A stretch of 64,000 nucleotides of DNA, taken from positions 310,001 through 374,000 of the forward strand of contig NZ_BMTN01000004.1 of assembly GCF_014649695.1 (NCBI RefSeq), given 5' to 3'. Under the pieces are notes generated by a model that was given only the letters and a program-made list of their open reading frames with translations, was not told the origin of the DNA and made no database searches. A program made the translations under genes and the position numbers. The DNA is from Streptomyces kurssanovii. Its GTDB lineage: Bacteria > Actinomycetota > Actinomycetes > Streptomycetales > Streptomycetaceae. This document shows positions 17,369-26,734 of the stretch, in pieces; within the stretch, counting starts at the first letter, position 1; every line of letters starts with the position of its first letter.

Positions 17369-17692
17369 TTCGCCCCCTCCGTAGACGTCTACCAGCTGCG
17401 CCTCTGCGTCAGTTCATTGAACCTGTCCAGTGTTTCCGCAAGTGTCTATGACGGAAGGTCAGCGCGCACCGGCAGCAGGCGACCTTGGCAGCCGCGACCG
17501 TCATGGCCCGCACCACTCGATGCCGGTCAACAAGAATGACCGATTGGTCGTCCCCGGACGCACGGATGCGGGGCTTCCGCCGGACCTCGGCCCGGACGAA
17601 GTGCGCCCCGGGTCGCGACGAGGCGGCCCGGGGCGGGTGCTGCTTCTCCTGCGGGGCGGCACCGGGCGACGGTCCGTGCCCGGTGCTGCTCG
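17369..17692. other. 324-bp intergenic region without a recognised gene
   Basis: It lies between the truncated S1 gene and the 3' end of the AhpD-like gene. A GC-rich hairpin (GCACCGGGC/GCCCGGTGC type, about 17656-17685) near the right side may terminate the AhpD-like gene. No coding frame is convincing. Confidence 0.4.
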
Positions 17693-18166
17693 TCATCCGA
17701 ACTGGCCGGGCCGGTAGCTGCCGGCGGGCTGCTGGACGATCACGTTCGCCCGGTTGTAGGTGTTGATGAGGGCGATGAGGCAGACCAGGGCGGTGAGTTG
17801 CTCCTCGTCGTAGAACTTGGCGGCGTTCGCCCATGCCTCGTCGGTGACGCCACCGGCCGCGTCGGCGATGCGGGTGCCCTGCTCGGTCAGCTCCAGGGCG
17901 GCACGCTCGGCGTCGGTGAACACGGTGGCCTCGCGCCAGGCCGCGACCAGGTTGAGGCGCACGGAGGTCTCCCCGGCGTGCGCGGCGTCCTTGGAGTGCA
18001 TGTCGGTGCAGAATCCGCAGCCGTTGATCTGGCTGGCGCGGAGCTTCACCAGCTCCTGCGTCGCGTGGGGCAGCGTCGAGTCGGATACGACCTTGCCCGC
18101 GGCGTTGAGGTGCTTGATGAACTGGAGGGCGACCGGGTTGCCGAAGAGGTTCAAGCGAGCATCCAT
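17693..18166 (-). CDS. Carboxymuconolactone decarboxylase/AhpD-like protein
   Basis: A 157-residue all-helical protein with the AhpD-type CxxC motif in INGCGFCTDMHSKDA, about residue 50, which in this family gives peroxidase or disulfide-relay activity. The C-terminal half (EEQLTALVCLIALINTYNRANV) is the other conserved CMD helix. It probably serves in oxidative stress defence. The ATG at 18166 follows CAGGAGCTCACC. It stands alone on the minus strand. Confidence 0.85.
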   Translation of the reverse strand: MDARLNLFGNPVALQFIKHLNAAGKVVSDSTLPHATQELVKLRASQINGCGFCTDMHSKDAAHAGETSVRLNLVAAWREATVFTDAERAALELTEQGTRIADAAGGVTDEAWANAAKFYDEEQLTALVCLIALINTYNRANVIVQQPAGSYRPGQFG

Positions 18167-18340
18167 GGTGAGCTCCTGTGCCGTTGCCGATGGTTACACC
18201 GACATGACGGAACGACCCGGCGCGGTTGTGACACGGCTGAATGTGACCCGTGTCACTGCCCCGCTGCGGAAACGGCGCCCGTCGATCACGCCGGCAGGGC
18301 CTTCGCACCCGGCGGGCGAGACGGTGGTCCCCGCAGATGG

Positions 18341-19462
18341 TCATGATCCGGGAGGTGCCTGCCGCACGCCGGCACCGGCGATGCCGTGCGTGCCGGGAAG
18401 CCGGACCGTGACGATGAGACCGCCGGCGGGCCGGGGGACGAGGTCGAGGGCCCCGCCGTGGGCGCGGACGATGCTGTGCACGATCGCAAGGCCGAGGCCG
18501 ACGCCGGCGTGCTCGTCGGTGCGTACGCGTTCTGTTCCGCGCTGGAAGGGTTCGGTGAGGGTCGGCACCAGTTCCGGTGGCACTGGATGGCCCGTGTTCT
18601 CGACCCGGAGCACGCTCGCGTCGCCCTGCGCTTCGGTGTGGACCGTCACGGTGCCGCCGACGGGGAGGTTGTGGACGATGGCGTTCTGGACGAGGTTCGT
18701 CACCATCCGCAGCAGGAGCTCCGCGGAGCCGCTGGCCCGTGTCGCTCCGCCGGTGACGTCGAGCGTGATCCCACGCTGTTCGGCGAGGGAGAGCAGGGTC
18801 TCGGCGGCCTCTTCTGCGACGAGTGAGAGGTCGACGCTCTCGCGTGTGAAGGTCCCGCGGTCGCTGCGGCTGAGCAGCAGGAGGGCCTCGGTGAGGCCGA
18901 TCGCGCGCGTGTTGACAGCCCGCAGGCGTTCGATGAGTTCACCCTGGTCCCGTGTGGGGTCCTTGCGGGCGACGTCGAGCAGCGCCTGCGAGATGGCCAG
19001 CGGGGTGCGCAGCTCGTGGGAGGCGTTGGCGGCGAACCTCTGCTGCTCGGCGACGTGCGACTCGAGTTGCTCGAGCATGGTGTCGAACGCGTCGGCGAGT
19101 TCCCGGAATTCGTCCTGGCGGCCTTCCATGTGGATCCGGTGGGACAGCGATCCGCTCCCGGCCATCCCCGCCGCATCCGTGATCCGTGTGAGCGGTGCGA
19201 GCATCCGTCCGGCGAGGATCCATCCCCCGACGAGGCCGAACACGAGCAGGAAGCCCATCGCCACGGCCGCGGCGGGGAAGAAGGTGCGCACAAGGAGGTA
19301 GCGGTTGGGCGCGATCCCGAGAAGGCCCTGAGAATTGTCGGGTACGTAGCGCAGCAGGAACACCCACACCACGGCCAGCAGGAGAGCGCCGGCGACGGCG
19401 AGGAACCCGGCGTAGCTGAGGGTGAGTTTCAGGCGGACGCTGAGCCCTGGGCGTCTATGCAC
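18341..19462 (-). CDS. HAMP sensor histidine kinase of a two-component system
   Basis: A 373-residue kinase. Transmembrane segments lie near residues 12-38 and 62-86, then HAMP (LAPLTRITDAAG), a dimerisation helix with phospho-acceptor His149 in ASHELRTPLA, the N box NLVQNAIVHNLP, and G boxes VENTGHP and GVGLGLAIVHSIV. The extracellular loop is only about 25 residues. The GTG start at 19462 overlaps the response-regulator stop by 8 bp, which sets both start and operon order. An upstream extension of the open frame is antisense noise. Confidence 0.9.
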   Translation of the reverse strand: MHRRPGLSVRLKLTLSYAGFLAVAGALLLAVVWVFLLRYVPDNSQGLLGIAPNRYLLVRTFFPAAAVAMGFLLVFGLVGGWILAGRMLAPLTRITDAAGMAGSGSLSHRIHMEGRQDEFRELADAFDTMLEQLESHVAEQQRFAANASHELRTPLAISQALLDVARKDPTRDQGELIERLRAVNTRAIGLTEALLLLSRSDRGTFTRESVDLSLVAEEAAETLLSLAEQRGITLDVTGGATRASGSAELLLRMVTNLVQNAIVHNLPVGGTVTVHTEAQGDASVLRVENTGHPVPPELVPTLTEPFQRGTERVRTDEHAGVGLGLAIVHSIVRAHGGALDLVPRPAGGLIVTVRLPGTHGIAGAGVRQAPPGS

Positions 19463-20150
19463 GCGTACTGCCGGGGCGGGTGGTGTCGGGGCCGGTGTCG
19501 ATGCGGTAGCCGACCCCCGGCACCGTGGCGATGATCCATCGCTCGCCGAGCCGTTTGCGCAGTGCGGAGACGGTGATGCGCACGGCGTTGGTGAGGGGGT
19601 CGGCGTTCTCGTCCCAGGCCCGTTCCAGCAGCTCCTCGGCGCTGACGACCCCGCCCTCGGCGGCGACGAGGACTTCCAGCACGGCGAACTGCTTGCGGGT
19701 GAGCGCGACGTAGCGTCCGTCGCGGAAGACCTCCCGGCGGAAGGGGTCGAGCCGCAGGCCCGCGATCTCGCGGACCGGGGGCCGTGCGTACGCGCGCCTG
19801 CGGTCGAGTGCCCGCAGCCGCATGACGAGTTCCCGCAGCTCGAACGGCTTGGTGAGGTAGTCGTCGGCACCGAGCTCGAACCCGGACGCCTTGTCGTCGA
19901 TCCGGTCGGCGGCGGTCAGCATGAGGATCGGGATGCCGCTGCCGGAGGCGACGATGCGCCGTGCGACCTCGTCGCCGGAGGGGCCGGGGATGTCGCGGTC
20001 GAGGACCGCGAGGTCGTAGGAGTTGACGCTCAGCAGTTCCAGGGCGGAGTCGCCGTCGCCGGCGATGTCGGCGGCGATCGCCTCCAGCCGCAGACCGTCA
20101 CGGACGGCCTCGGCCAGGTAGGGCTCGTCCTCCACGATCAGTACGCGCAT
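19455..20150 (-). CDS. OmpR/PhoB-family response regulator
   Basis: A 231-residue regulator. The receiver domain has the acidic pocket VEDE (7-9), phosphorylated Asp51, Thr79 and Lys101. The winged-helix effector begins near residue 125 and contains LTRKQFAVLEVLVAAEGGVVS and NAVRITVSALRKRL. It is cotranscribed with the downstream kinase. A GCGTATCGCC-GACGTATGC site 22 bp upstream resembles a site before vanZ-like 20959, so it may control itself and that gene. Confidence 0.92.
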   Translation of the reverse strand: MRVLIVEDEPYLAEAVRDGLRLEAIAADIAGDGDSALELLSVNSYDLAVLDRDIPGPSGDEVARRIVASGSGIPILMLTAADRIDDKASGFELGADDYLTKPFELRELVMRLRALDRRRAYARPPVREIAGLRLDPFRREVFRDGRYVALTRKQFAVLEVLVAAEGGVVSAEELLERAWDENADPLTNAVRITVSALRKRLGERWIIATVPGVGYRIDTGPDTTRPGSTRA

Positions 20151-20171
20151 GTCCGAAGCCTAAGCATCACG

Positions 20172-20190
20172 GCGTATCGCCGACGTATGC
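20172..20190. promoter_or_regulatory. Possible response-regulator binding site, upstream of its own gene
   Basis: GCGTATCGC and CGTATGC occur 22-40 bp before the regulator start. Closely related half-sites lie before the VanZ-like gene at 20992-21013. Confidence 0.35.
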
Positions 20191-20218
20191 AGAGATGTGT
20201 GCACACCGGACACGCGAT

Positions 20219-20959
20219 TCAGCCCGCCGATGCCGATGCCGATGCCGACGCCGATGCGGGCTCGGGTGTCGGCTCCGGGCGAGGCCGGTCCGAGGGCGCT
20301 TCCGTCGCGGTGCGCCACCAGCGGCGCGACGCCAGCGCGGCCAGCACGGCACCGGCGGCGTTGACCAGTACGTCGTCCACGGAGGACACCCGGTCCAGCC
20401 GCAGGACGTATTGTGCGGTTTCGACCAGGATCGAACAGCCCGCCCCGAGCGCCAGGACCCGCGGCACGGACGCCAGCGCCGCGAACCGCATCGGCGCGAA
20501 GAACCCCAGCGACGCGAAGACCAGCAGGTTGCCGGTGATCCCGAGCGGCCCCATCGTGACCAGGTCCCGCAGCGGTACCAGGCTCACCCGGGCGGGGACG
20601 ATGCCGGCCCCGCCGCCCGGCATCATCGTCATCCACAGGAACGGCACCGTCCCGTGGACCATGCCCACCTCGGCCAGCGACATCCGCCACGCCGATACGA
20701 CGCCGGCGGCACGCCGACGACGCGCCAGGGCCCACGCCACCAGCGCGGCCAACGGCAGTGCGACCAACGTCATGAGCACCACACCGTTGAACGTGTCGTA
20801 GCAGCCGTGCCACCGCCCGGCCATGCACCTCGGAGCGGCCATCATGAGCGGCCCCCGCACGACGAACACGGCGCTCGCCAGGCCGAGGACCGCCAGGCCG
20901 AGAAGCACGATCCTGCGCGTGCGGCGGGGCGGTGCCGACAGGGATGCGTTGTGGCTCAT
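20219..20959 (-). CDS. VanZ-family membrane protein
   Basis: A 246-residue protein with about five hydrophobic segments. The conserved VanZ end is visible: NLLVFASLGFFAPM, then GAGCSILVETAQYVL and DDVLVNAAGAVLAA. VanZ-family proteins are linked to glycopeptide (teicoplanin) resistance, but most Streptomyces members are of unknown role. The C-terminus is an Ala-Ser repeat encoded by tandem hexamers. The start at 20959 follows a G-rich site (AATGGGGGC). It lies upstream of a two-component system on the same strand. Confidence 0.75.
   Translation of the reverse strand: MSHNASLSAPPRRTRRIVLLGLAVLGLASAVFVVRGPLMMAAPRCMAGRWHGCYDTFNGVVLMTLVALPLAALVAWALARRRRAAGVVSAWRMSLAEVGMVHGTVPFLWMTMMPGGGAGIVPARVSLVPLRDLVTMGPLGITGNLLVFASLGFFAPMRFAALASVPRVLALGAGCSILVETAQYVLRLDRVSSVDDVLVNAAGAVLAALASRRWWRTATEAPSDRPRPEPTPEPASASASASASAG
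20222..20262. repeat. Short tandem hexamer repeat (GCCGAT/GCCGAC)
   Basis: About six copies of GCCGAT or GCCGAC in a row encode the Ala-Ser tail of the VanZ-like protein. Slipped-strand length change is likely here and would only alter the tail length. Confidence 0.7.
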
Positions 20960-20991
20960 GCCCCCATTGGAGAGGGAGGGCCGTTGCGGCG

Positions 20992-21013
20992 GCGTATGCG
21001 ATTTTCGATACGC
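20992..21013. promoter_or_regulatory. Possible response-regulator binding site before the VanZ-like gene
   Basis: GCGTAT and ATACGC form an inverted pair separated by 10 bp, 33-54 bp upstream of the VanZ-like start, followed by another CGATAC at 21016-21022. The motif resembles the one before the response regulator. Confidence 0.35.
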
Positions 21014-21176
21014 CCGCGATACACGGCCCGGCATCAAGGGACTGGCGCAAGCCGGATGCGAGATGGTCCCGCCGCCGGTGAGGCCCAACCTCCGGCCGTG
21101 GCCGGAGTGCTCCTCACAGCCGCAGGCAGCACTTCACGTCGTCGGTCGATCGGCTCCCGCACATTCTCGCGGACCA

Positions 21177-21854
21177 TCACGACTCGCTGCGCGACGGCGT
21201 CAAGGCTGGTGCGATCAGGCCGGCCGTCGCGTCGTCCGGGCTCGCGTACGGGTCCGTCGGCGGGGCCGGGAGGTATGCGCACTCCGCGTGCACGCCCCCG
21301 TGGAAGCGGCCGCCGTCCGCGTACCACTCGTAGACCTGGCGGCCGTCGCCGTCGCGTTCCGTGCGCAGCGTCCAATTGTCGCCCGACGGCGTGGAGTCGA
21401 ACGAGACGACGTCCCAGCCCTCCGCCTTCAGGTGGTCGCGCAGGCGGCGCATGGCCGGCAGCGCGTCCGACTCCGGGACGTCGGTGAGTTGCCACTGGTG
21501 GGAGAGGGCGTAGGCGTTGTCGACGTGCTCGTCGGCCACGCTCTCCAGGCCGTCCGGGTAGCAGTAGCCGGACGACAGCGAGTTGAACTCGCCCGGCGGG
21601 AGCCGCGTGTCGAAGCCGAGGACGTCGTACGACTCCTGAGAACGGGCGCCGGCCTTGTCCGCCATCGTCTGCGGCGCGGCCTTCGGGTAGTCCTCCGGGG
21701 TCGCGCGCTGGACGCCGTACGTCACGAACACGACGAGGACCAGCAGCACGGGGATGCCGACGATCGCGGCCACGATGATCCCCAGCCACTTGGCGGCGGA
21801 CACGGCGGACGCGGCGGACGTGCTGGTGCTGGGCTGCGCGAGATCTTCGGTCAC
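21177..21854 (-). CDS. Hypothetical single-pass membrane protein
   Basis: A 225-residue protein. Residues about 22-46 (WLGIIVAAIVGIPVLLVLVVFV) are one transmembrane segment after a Ser/Ala-rich cytoplasmic tail. The remaining 175 residues are predicted extracellular, beta-rich and acidic, with two cysteines (SSGYCYPDG and HAECAYLP) that could form a disulfide. I do not recognise the family. It lies upstream of the VanZ-like gene on the same strand, 217 bp away. Confidence 0.65.
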   Translation of the reverse strand: MTEDLAQPSTSTSAASAVSAAKWLGIIVAAIVGIPVLLVLVVFVTYGVQRATPEDYPKAAPQTMADKAGARSQESYDVLGFDTRLPPGEFNSLSSGYCYPDGLESVADEHVDNAYALSHQWQLTDVPESDALPAMRRLRDHLKAEGWDVVSFDSTPSGDNWTLRTERDGDGRQVYEWYADGGRFHGGVHAECAYLPAPPTDPYASPDDATAGLIAPALTPSRSES

Positions 21855-22030
21855 GAGGACGACGCTACGAGGCGGGCCGGCACGGCCGTACCCGCCGACG
21901 CACTCAAGCCGGATGAGCCCGGCTACTCAGCCGACCGGGGACGACGCCCCTGGTCGCATCCCCCAGGACACCGAGCTGGACACCGGCCTGCCCGCCGGGG
22001 AACGACGTCAGGCCGGTGGTGCCGGCGCTG

Positions 22031-22264
22031 TCAGCCGGCACTCATTCCGTGGTCGGGCCATTGCGCCAACTCGTCGTACATGGCGTTGATTTTCCGCGAC
22101 GCCTTGAGAAACGCGTAGTCGACCTCACCGTCCGCCGGGCGGGATCGGCGGCTCTTCGTATCCATGACGAGAGTGCGAGGCGTTTCCGTCGAATCGAAGC
22201 CGAAAACATACTCGACCGAATCACCCGATTCGGAAACCTTGCGGAAGTATACGAGCGAAGCCAT
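22031..22264 (-). CDS. Small conserved Streptomyces protein
   Basis: A 77-residue soluble protein beginning [19 protein letters not shown], with [20 protein letters not shown] in the middle and [14 protein letters not shown] near the end. The pattern is familiar from many Streptomyces genomes, where it is annotated as hypothetical. It has no known motif or membrane segment, and AT content is slightly above its neighbours. The gap to the FO synthase gene (22265-22524) has no other gene. Confidence 0.7.
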   Translation of the reverse strand: MASLVYFRKVSESGDSVEYVFGFDSTETPRTLVMDTKSRRSRPADGEVDYAFLKASRKINAMYDELAQWPDHGMSAG

Positions 22265-22524
22265 TTACCAATTCTCTCGTCGTGAGATGCCCGAGCTCTG
22301 CGATCTCGTGCTGGAGCAGCAGGTGGTCCACCAGTCGGCCGACTCCGCGATTCTCGACGGGCGGTCCGGCCTCGATGTGGTGTCGTCCCCGTGGTCACTC
22401 ACGGGGCAGATGCTGTCACGGCCGCCTTTTCAGAGGCAACGCGGATCAGGGCGCAAAGCGATGCATACGGGACGCATGTCGCCGACGTCATGGACCCGCC
22501 CCACCCCGCTCGTATGCTCGACGC

Positions 22525-25119
22525 ATGACCGATCACCAGGGCGGACCCCATCCGGCACGGCCGACAGAGAACGCGATGCGGCGTGCGCTGAAGCGGGCCA
22601 GGGACGGGGTCGCGCTCGATGTCGTGGAGGCCGCCGTGCTGTTGCAGGCGCGCGGCGGGGACCTGGAGGACCTGGCGGCGTCCGCCTCGCGCGTGCGGGA
22701 CGCGGGGCTGGAGGCGGCCGGCCGGGCCGGAGTCATCACGTACTCGAAGAGCGTCTTCATCCCGCTCACCCGCCTGTGCCGCGACAAGTGCCACTACTGC
22801 ACCTTCGTGACCGTGCCCGGCAAGCTCCGCCGCGCGGGGCACGGGATGTTCATGTCGCCGGACGAGGTGCTGGAGATCGCGCGGCGCGGCGCCGAAATGG
22901 GCTGCAAGGAAGCGCTGATCACACTCGGCGACAAGCCGGAGGACCGCTGGCCCGAGGCCCGTGAGTGGCTCGACGCGCACGGGTACGACGACACGATCGC
23001 GTACGTGCGGGCCATGGCCATCCGGATCCTCGAGGAGACCGGGCTGCTGCCGCACCTCAACCCCGGGGTGATGTCCTGGACCGACTTCCAGCGGCTGAAG
23101 CCGGTCGCGCCGTCGATGGGGATGATGCTGGAGACGACGGCGACCCGGCTGTGGAGCGAGCCGGGCGGGCCGCATTACGGGTCGCCCGACAAGGAGCCCG
23201 CCGTCAGGCTCCGCGTGCTGGAGGACGCGGGACGGACGAACGTGCCGTTCACCAGCGGGCTGCTGATCGGCATCGGCGAGACGTACGAGGAGCGGGCCGA
23301 GTCGCTGTTCGCGCTGCGCCGCGTCTCGCGGGCGTACCACGGCATCCAGGAGCTGATTCTGCAGAACTTCCGTGCCAAGCCGGACACGGCCATGCGCGGT
23401 ATGCCGGACGCCGAGCTGGACGAGCTGGTCGCGACCGTCGCGGTCGCGCGCCACATCATGGGGCCCTCCGCCTGTCTGCAGGCACCGCCGAACCTGGTGG
23501 ACGCGGAGTTCGCGCGGCTGATCCGCGCCGGGATCGACGACTGGGGCGGCGTGTCACCGCTCACCCCCGACCACGTCAATCCCGAGCGGCCCTGGCCCCG
23601 GATCGACGAGCTGGCCGAGAAGTCGGCGGCCGAAGGTTTCGAGCTACGGGAACGGCTGTGCGTCTACCCGGAGTTCGTCCAGCGCGGCGAGCCGTGGCTC
23701 GACCCGCGGCTGCAGCCGCACGTACGGGCGCTGGCCGACCCGGAGACCGGTCTCGCGAAGAGCGACGCCTTCCCCACGGGGCTGCCCTGGCAGGAGCCCG
23801 ACGAGGGCTTCACCGCTACCGGGCGCACGGATCTGCACCGGACCATCGACACCGACGGCCGTACGCACGACCGGCGTGACGACTTCGACGCCGTCTACGG
23901 CGACTGGGACGCCCTGCGGGAGGCCGCCGCGCCCGGCATGGTGCCGCAGCGCATCGACACGGACGTGAGGGCCGCACTGGCCACGGCCGCCGACGACCCC
24001 ACCAGACTGACGGACGACGAGGCCCTGGCGCTGCTGCACGCCGACGGTCCCGCACTGGACGCGCTCACCCGCATCGCCGACGAACTCCGCAGGTCGGTCG
24101 TCGGCGACGACGTCACGTACATCGTCACGCGGAACATCAACTTCACCAACGTCTGCTACACCGGCTGCCGTTTCTGTGCCTTCGCCCAGCGACGCACCGA
24201 CGCCGACGCCTACACCCTCTCACTGAGCCAGGTCGCGGACCGGGCGCAGCAGGCGTGGGACGTGGGCGCGGTCGAGGTGTGCATGCAGGGCGGCATCCAC
24301 CCCGATCTGCCCGGCACCGCGTACTTCGACATCGCTCGGGCAGTCAAGGAACGCGTCCCCGGCATGCACGTGCACGCCTTCTCGCCGATGGAGGTCGTCA
24401 ACGGGGCCAGCCGCACCAACATGTCCGTCCGTGAGTGGCTGACGGCCGCGAAGGAGGCCGGCCTCGACTCCATCCCCGGCACCGCCGCCGAGATCCTCGA
24501 CGACGAGGTCCGCTGGGTCCTCACCAAGGGCAAGCTGCCCACGGCGACCTGGATCGAGGTCGTGAAGACGGCGCACGAGCTCGGTATCCGGTCCTCGTCC
24601 ACGATGATGTACGGGCACGTGGACCAGCCCCGGCACTGGCTCGGCCACTTCCGTACGCTCGCCCGCATCCAGCAGGAGACCGGCGGCTTCACGGAGTTCG
24701 TGACGCTGCCGTTCATCCACACCAACGCACCCGTGTACCTGGCTGGCATCGCGAGGCCCGGACCGACCACCCGCGACAACCGCGCCGTCACCGCGATGGC
24801 CCGTATCCTCCTGCATCCGCACATCACCAACATCCAGACCAGCTGGGTGAAGCTGGGCGCGGAGGGCGCGGCGGAGATGCTCCGCTCGGGAGCCAACGAC
24901 CTCGGCGGCACGCTGATGGAGGAGACCATCTCGCGTATGGCGGGCTCCAGTTACGGCTCGTACCGCTCCGTCCGTGACCTGACCGCCATCGCGGAGGCCG
25001 CTGGGCGGCCGTCCAGGCCGCGTACGACGCTGTACGGGGAGGTCCCGGCCGAGCGCCGGGAGGCGGCGAGCGCGTCCGACGGGCACCTGCCGGAGCTGCT
25101 GCCCCTGCTGCCGGAATGA
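22525..25119 (+). CDS. fbiC: FO synthase, bifunctional radical-SAM enzyme for coenzyme F420
   Basis: An 864-residue fusion of CofG and CofH. The first radical-SAM centre is C85-x3-C89-x2-C92 (CRDKCHYC) and the second C544-x3-C548-x2-C551 (CYTGCRFC). Together they join tyrosine to a ribityl-diaminouracil intermediate to make FO, the deazaflavin of F420. The ATG at 22525 is chosen because the frame upstream is not protein-like. Full length and both clusters intact indicate an active enzyme. The product serves LLM F420 oxidoreductases such as those at 1338 and 12558. Confidence 0.95.
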   Translation: MTDHQGGPHPARPTENAMRRALKRARDGVALDVVEAAVLLQARGGDLEDLAASASRVRDAGLEAAGRAGVITYSKSVFIPLTRLCRDKCHYCTFVTVPGKLRRAGHGMFMSPDEVLEIARRGAEMGCKEALITLGDKPEDRWPEAREWLDAHGYDDTIAYVRAMAIRILEETGLLPHLNPGVMSWTDFQRLKPVAPSMGMMLETTATRLWSEPGGPHYGSPDKEPAVRLRVLEDAGRTNVPFTSGLLIGIGETYEERAESLFALRRVSRAYHGIQELILQNFRAKPDTAMRGMPDAELDELVATVAVARHIMGPSACLQAPPNLVDAEFARLIRAGIDDWGGVSPLTPDHVNPERPWPRIDELAEKSAAEGFELRERLCVYPEFVQRGEPWLDPRLQPHVRALADPETGLAKSDAFPTGLPWQEPDEGFTATGRTDLHRTIDTDGRTHDRRDDFDAVYGDWDALREAAAPGMVPQRIDTDVRAALATAADDPTRLTDDEALALLHADGPALDALTRIADELRRSVVGDDVTYIVTRNINFTNVCYTGCRFCAFAQRRTDADAYTLSLSQVADRAQQAWDVGAVEVCMQGGIHPDLPGTAYFDIARAVKERVPGMHVHAFSPMEVVNGASRTNMSVREWLTAAKEAGLDSIPGTAAEILDDEVRWVLTKGKLPTATWIEVVKTAHELGIRSSSTMMYGHVDQPRHWLGHFRTLARIQQETGGFTEFVTLPFIHTNAPVYLAGIARPGPTTRDNRAVTAMARILLHPHITNIQTSWVKLGAEGAAEMLRSGANDLGGTLMEETISRMAGSSYGSYRSVRDLTAIAEAAGRPSRPRTTLYGEVPAERREAASASDGHLPELLPLLPE

Positions 25120-25440
25120 CGGCCGCCTGACTGACGCCGGTGCCCGGCCCGGCCGCCGACCGGTCCGGTCACCGAACGGTCCGGCCGCCGACCGGACCTC
25201 CACCGGCCGGCCCGGCCGCCGGCGCGACGCGCGGGACAGGCCGTGGGCCGCGCCCCCGCCGGTGCCCGGCACGGTGGGGCATAAGGGTCGGTACGCCGCG
25301 CCTGCCTGCGTGCCGCGACATACCGGTGCGACCCGCGCACGGCCGGGCCGGGACCGGCCCTCGCCCCCTGAGCACGCCGTTCCCGTTCGATTACAGTGCT
25401 GGGCCGGGCAGTGTTCGTTCGACGTCGGGGAAGGAGCGCG
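25120..25440. other. GC-rich intergenic region with short palindromic repeats
   Basis: About 320 bp without a gene. The first half holds repeats of GGCCGCCGACCGG and CGGTCCGG types (25148-25225) that can fold into hairpins and may end fbiC transcription. The second half should hold the promoter of the downstream gene. Confidence 0.4.
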
Positions 25441-26571
25441 GTGAGCGCAGCAGCCGCAGGCGTGTGGGGCCGTGCCGAGCAGCAGGACTTCCGCGCGAGG
25501 GTGCGCGGCGCGCTGCTCGGCGGTGCCATCGGCGACGCGCTCGGCGCCGGTGTCGGAGGGCTCACCATCGACGAGATCCGCGCCGCCCACGGCCCCGACG
25601 GGCTGACCGACCTCGAGCCGGTCAACGGCCGCCGCGGCGCGGTCACCGCCGCCACACAGCTGACGCTCTTCACCGTCGACGGCCTGATACGGGCCCAGGT
25701 ACGCCGCGACACCGGCGCCTGGCACCCGCCCACCGATGTGCACCGCGCCTATCTGAGATGGGCCGCGACCCAGCGCGACTGGGGCCCCGACGAGCGGCGC
25801 AAGGACAACGGCTGGCTCGCCCGCGAGGAGTGGCTCTACAGCCGCCGCAACCCGCCCCGTGACACCGTCACCGGCCTCGGCGACGCGAACATGGGCACCC
25901 TGCAGACCCCCAAGAACCCGACCGCCCGTGACGCCGGCGCGCTGGTGCGCTCCGCGCCGTTCGGGCTGCTGGTCGGCTGGGAGCCGCAGCTGGTGTGCCA
26001 GCTCGCCGTCGAGTGCGCGGCGCAGACGCACGGGCATCCGACCGCGTACCTGTCGGCCGGCGCGTTCGCCGTCGTCGTGCACGGTCTGGCCCGCGGCGAG
26101 ACGCTGGACGGCTCGGTGCAGCGGGCGCTGGCGCAGCTGGCGTCCCGGCCGGGTCATCAGCCCGTCACGGACGCGCTCAAGCAGGCGCTCGGCGCCGTGC
26201 GACAGGGCATCCCGAGCCCCGCGCGGATCGCGTCCCTCGGCGACGCGAGGCAGGCGGAGGACGCCCTCGCGATCGCCGTCTACTGCGCCCTCGTCGGCGA
26301 GGACATCAGGCACGGGCTGCGTCTGGCGGTCAATCACGACGGCCCGTCCGAGGTGACCGGTGCCGTGTGCGGCGCGCTGCTGGGCGCGATGCACGGGGAG
26401 ACCGCGCTGCCGCCGGCCTGGCTGTGCGAGCTGGAGGGCCGTCCGACGCTGCTGGAGATCGCGGACGACTTCGCGATGGAGATGACCCAGGGTCCGGCGC
26501 TGCACAGCCCCACGGTGATCGCGCCGGGCTGGCTCCAGCGGTATCCGCGGGCGGCGGCCGAACTGACCTGA
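25441..26571 (+). CDS. ADP-ribosylglycohydrolase-family protein with degenerate metal motifs
   Basis: A 376-residue protein with the ADP-ribosylglycohydrolase (DraG/ARH) fold: RVRGALLGGAIGDALGA near the N-terminus and GAVCGALLGAMHGE near the C-terminus. The usual T-D-D-T metal motif reads T-A-A-T at 69-72, and the usual NHDGDSD motif reads NHDGPSEV at 298-305. Both places normally supply Mg ligands, so catalysis is doubtful and a binding-only role is possible. The GTG start at 25441 follows GGAAGGAGCGCG. It was otherwise kept at full length. Confidence 0.75.
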   Translation: MSAAAAGVWGRAEQQDFRARVRGALLGGAIGDALGAGVGGLTIDEIRAAHGPDGLTDLEPVNGRRGAVTAATQLTLFTVDGLIRAQVRRDTGAWHPPTDVHRAYLRWAATQRDWGPDERRKDNGWLAREEWLYSRRNPPRDTVTGLGDANMGTLQTPKNPTARDAGALVRSAPFGLLVGWEPQLVCQLAVECAAQTHGHPTAYLSAGAFAVVVHGLARGETLDGSVQRALAQLASRPGHQPVTDALKQALGAVRQGIPSPARIASLGDARQAEDALAIAVYCALVGEDIRHGLRLAVNHDGPSEVTGAVCGALLGAMHGETALPPAWLCELEGRPTLLEIADDFAMEMTQGPALHSPTVIAPGWLQRYPRAAAELT

Positions 26572-26666
26572 TCCGGGCGGCTTTCGCCGGTGGGACGGGC
26601 CGGAGGAGGCTCCCCGCCGTGTTCCAGGAGCGGGAGCGTCCGGCCCGGTCCCGTTGCAGGAGCGAC

Positions 26667-26701
26667 GAGGGCCCGGCCCCCTCCTCGGGAGCCGGGCCCT
26701 C
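26667..26701. terminator. Bidirectional hairpin terminator
   Basis: Arms 26667-26677 and 26691-26701 (GAGGGCCCGGC/GCCGGGCCCTC) form a perfect 11-bp stem between two convergent genes. Confidence 0.75.
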
Positions 26702-26734
26702 GCACGGTCGGCAGGGCTGATGGAGAGGCGTGCC

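Noticed and set aside
18341-19870. A 509-codon version of the histidine kinase
   Set aside because: The extra N-terminal residues overlap the response regulator in another frame and look like noise. The GTG at 19462 gives the normal coupled arrangement.
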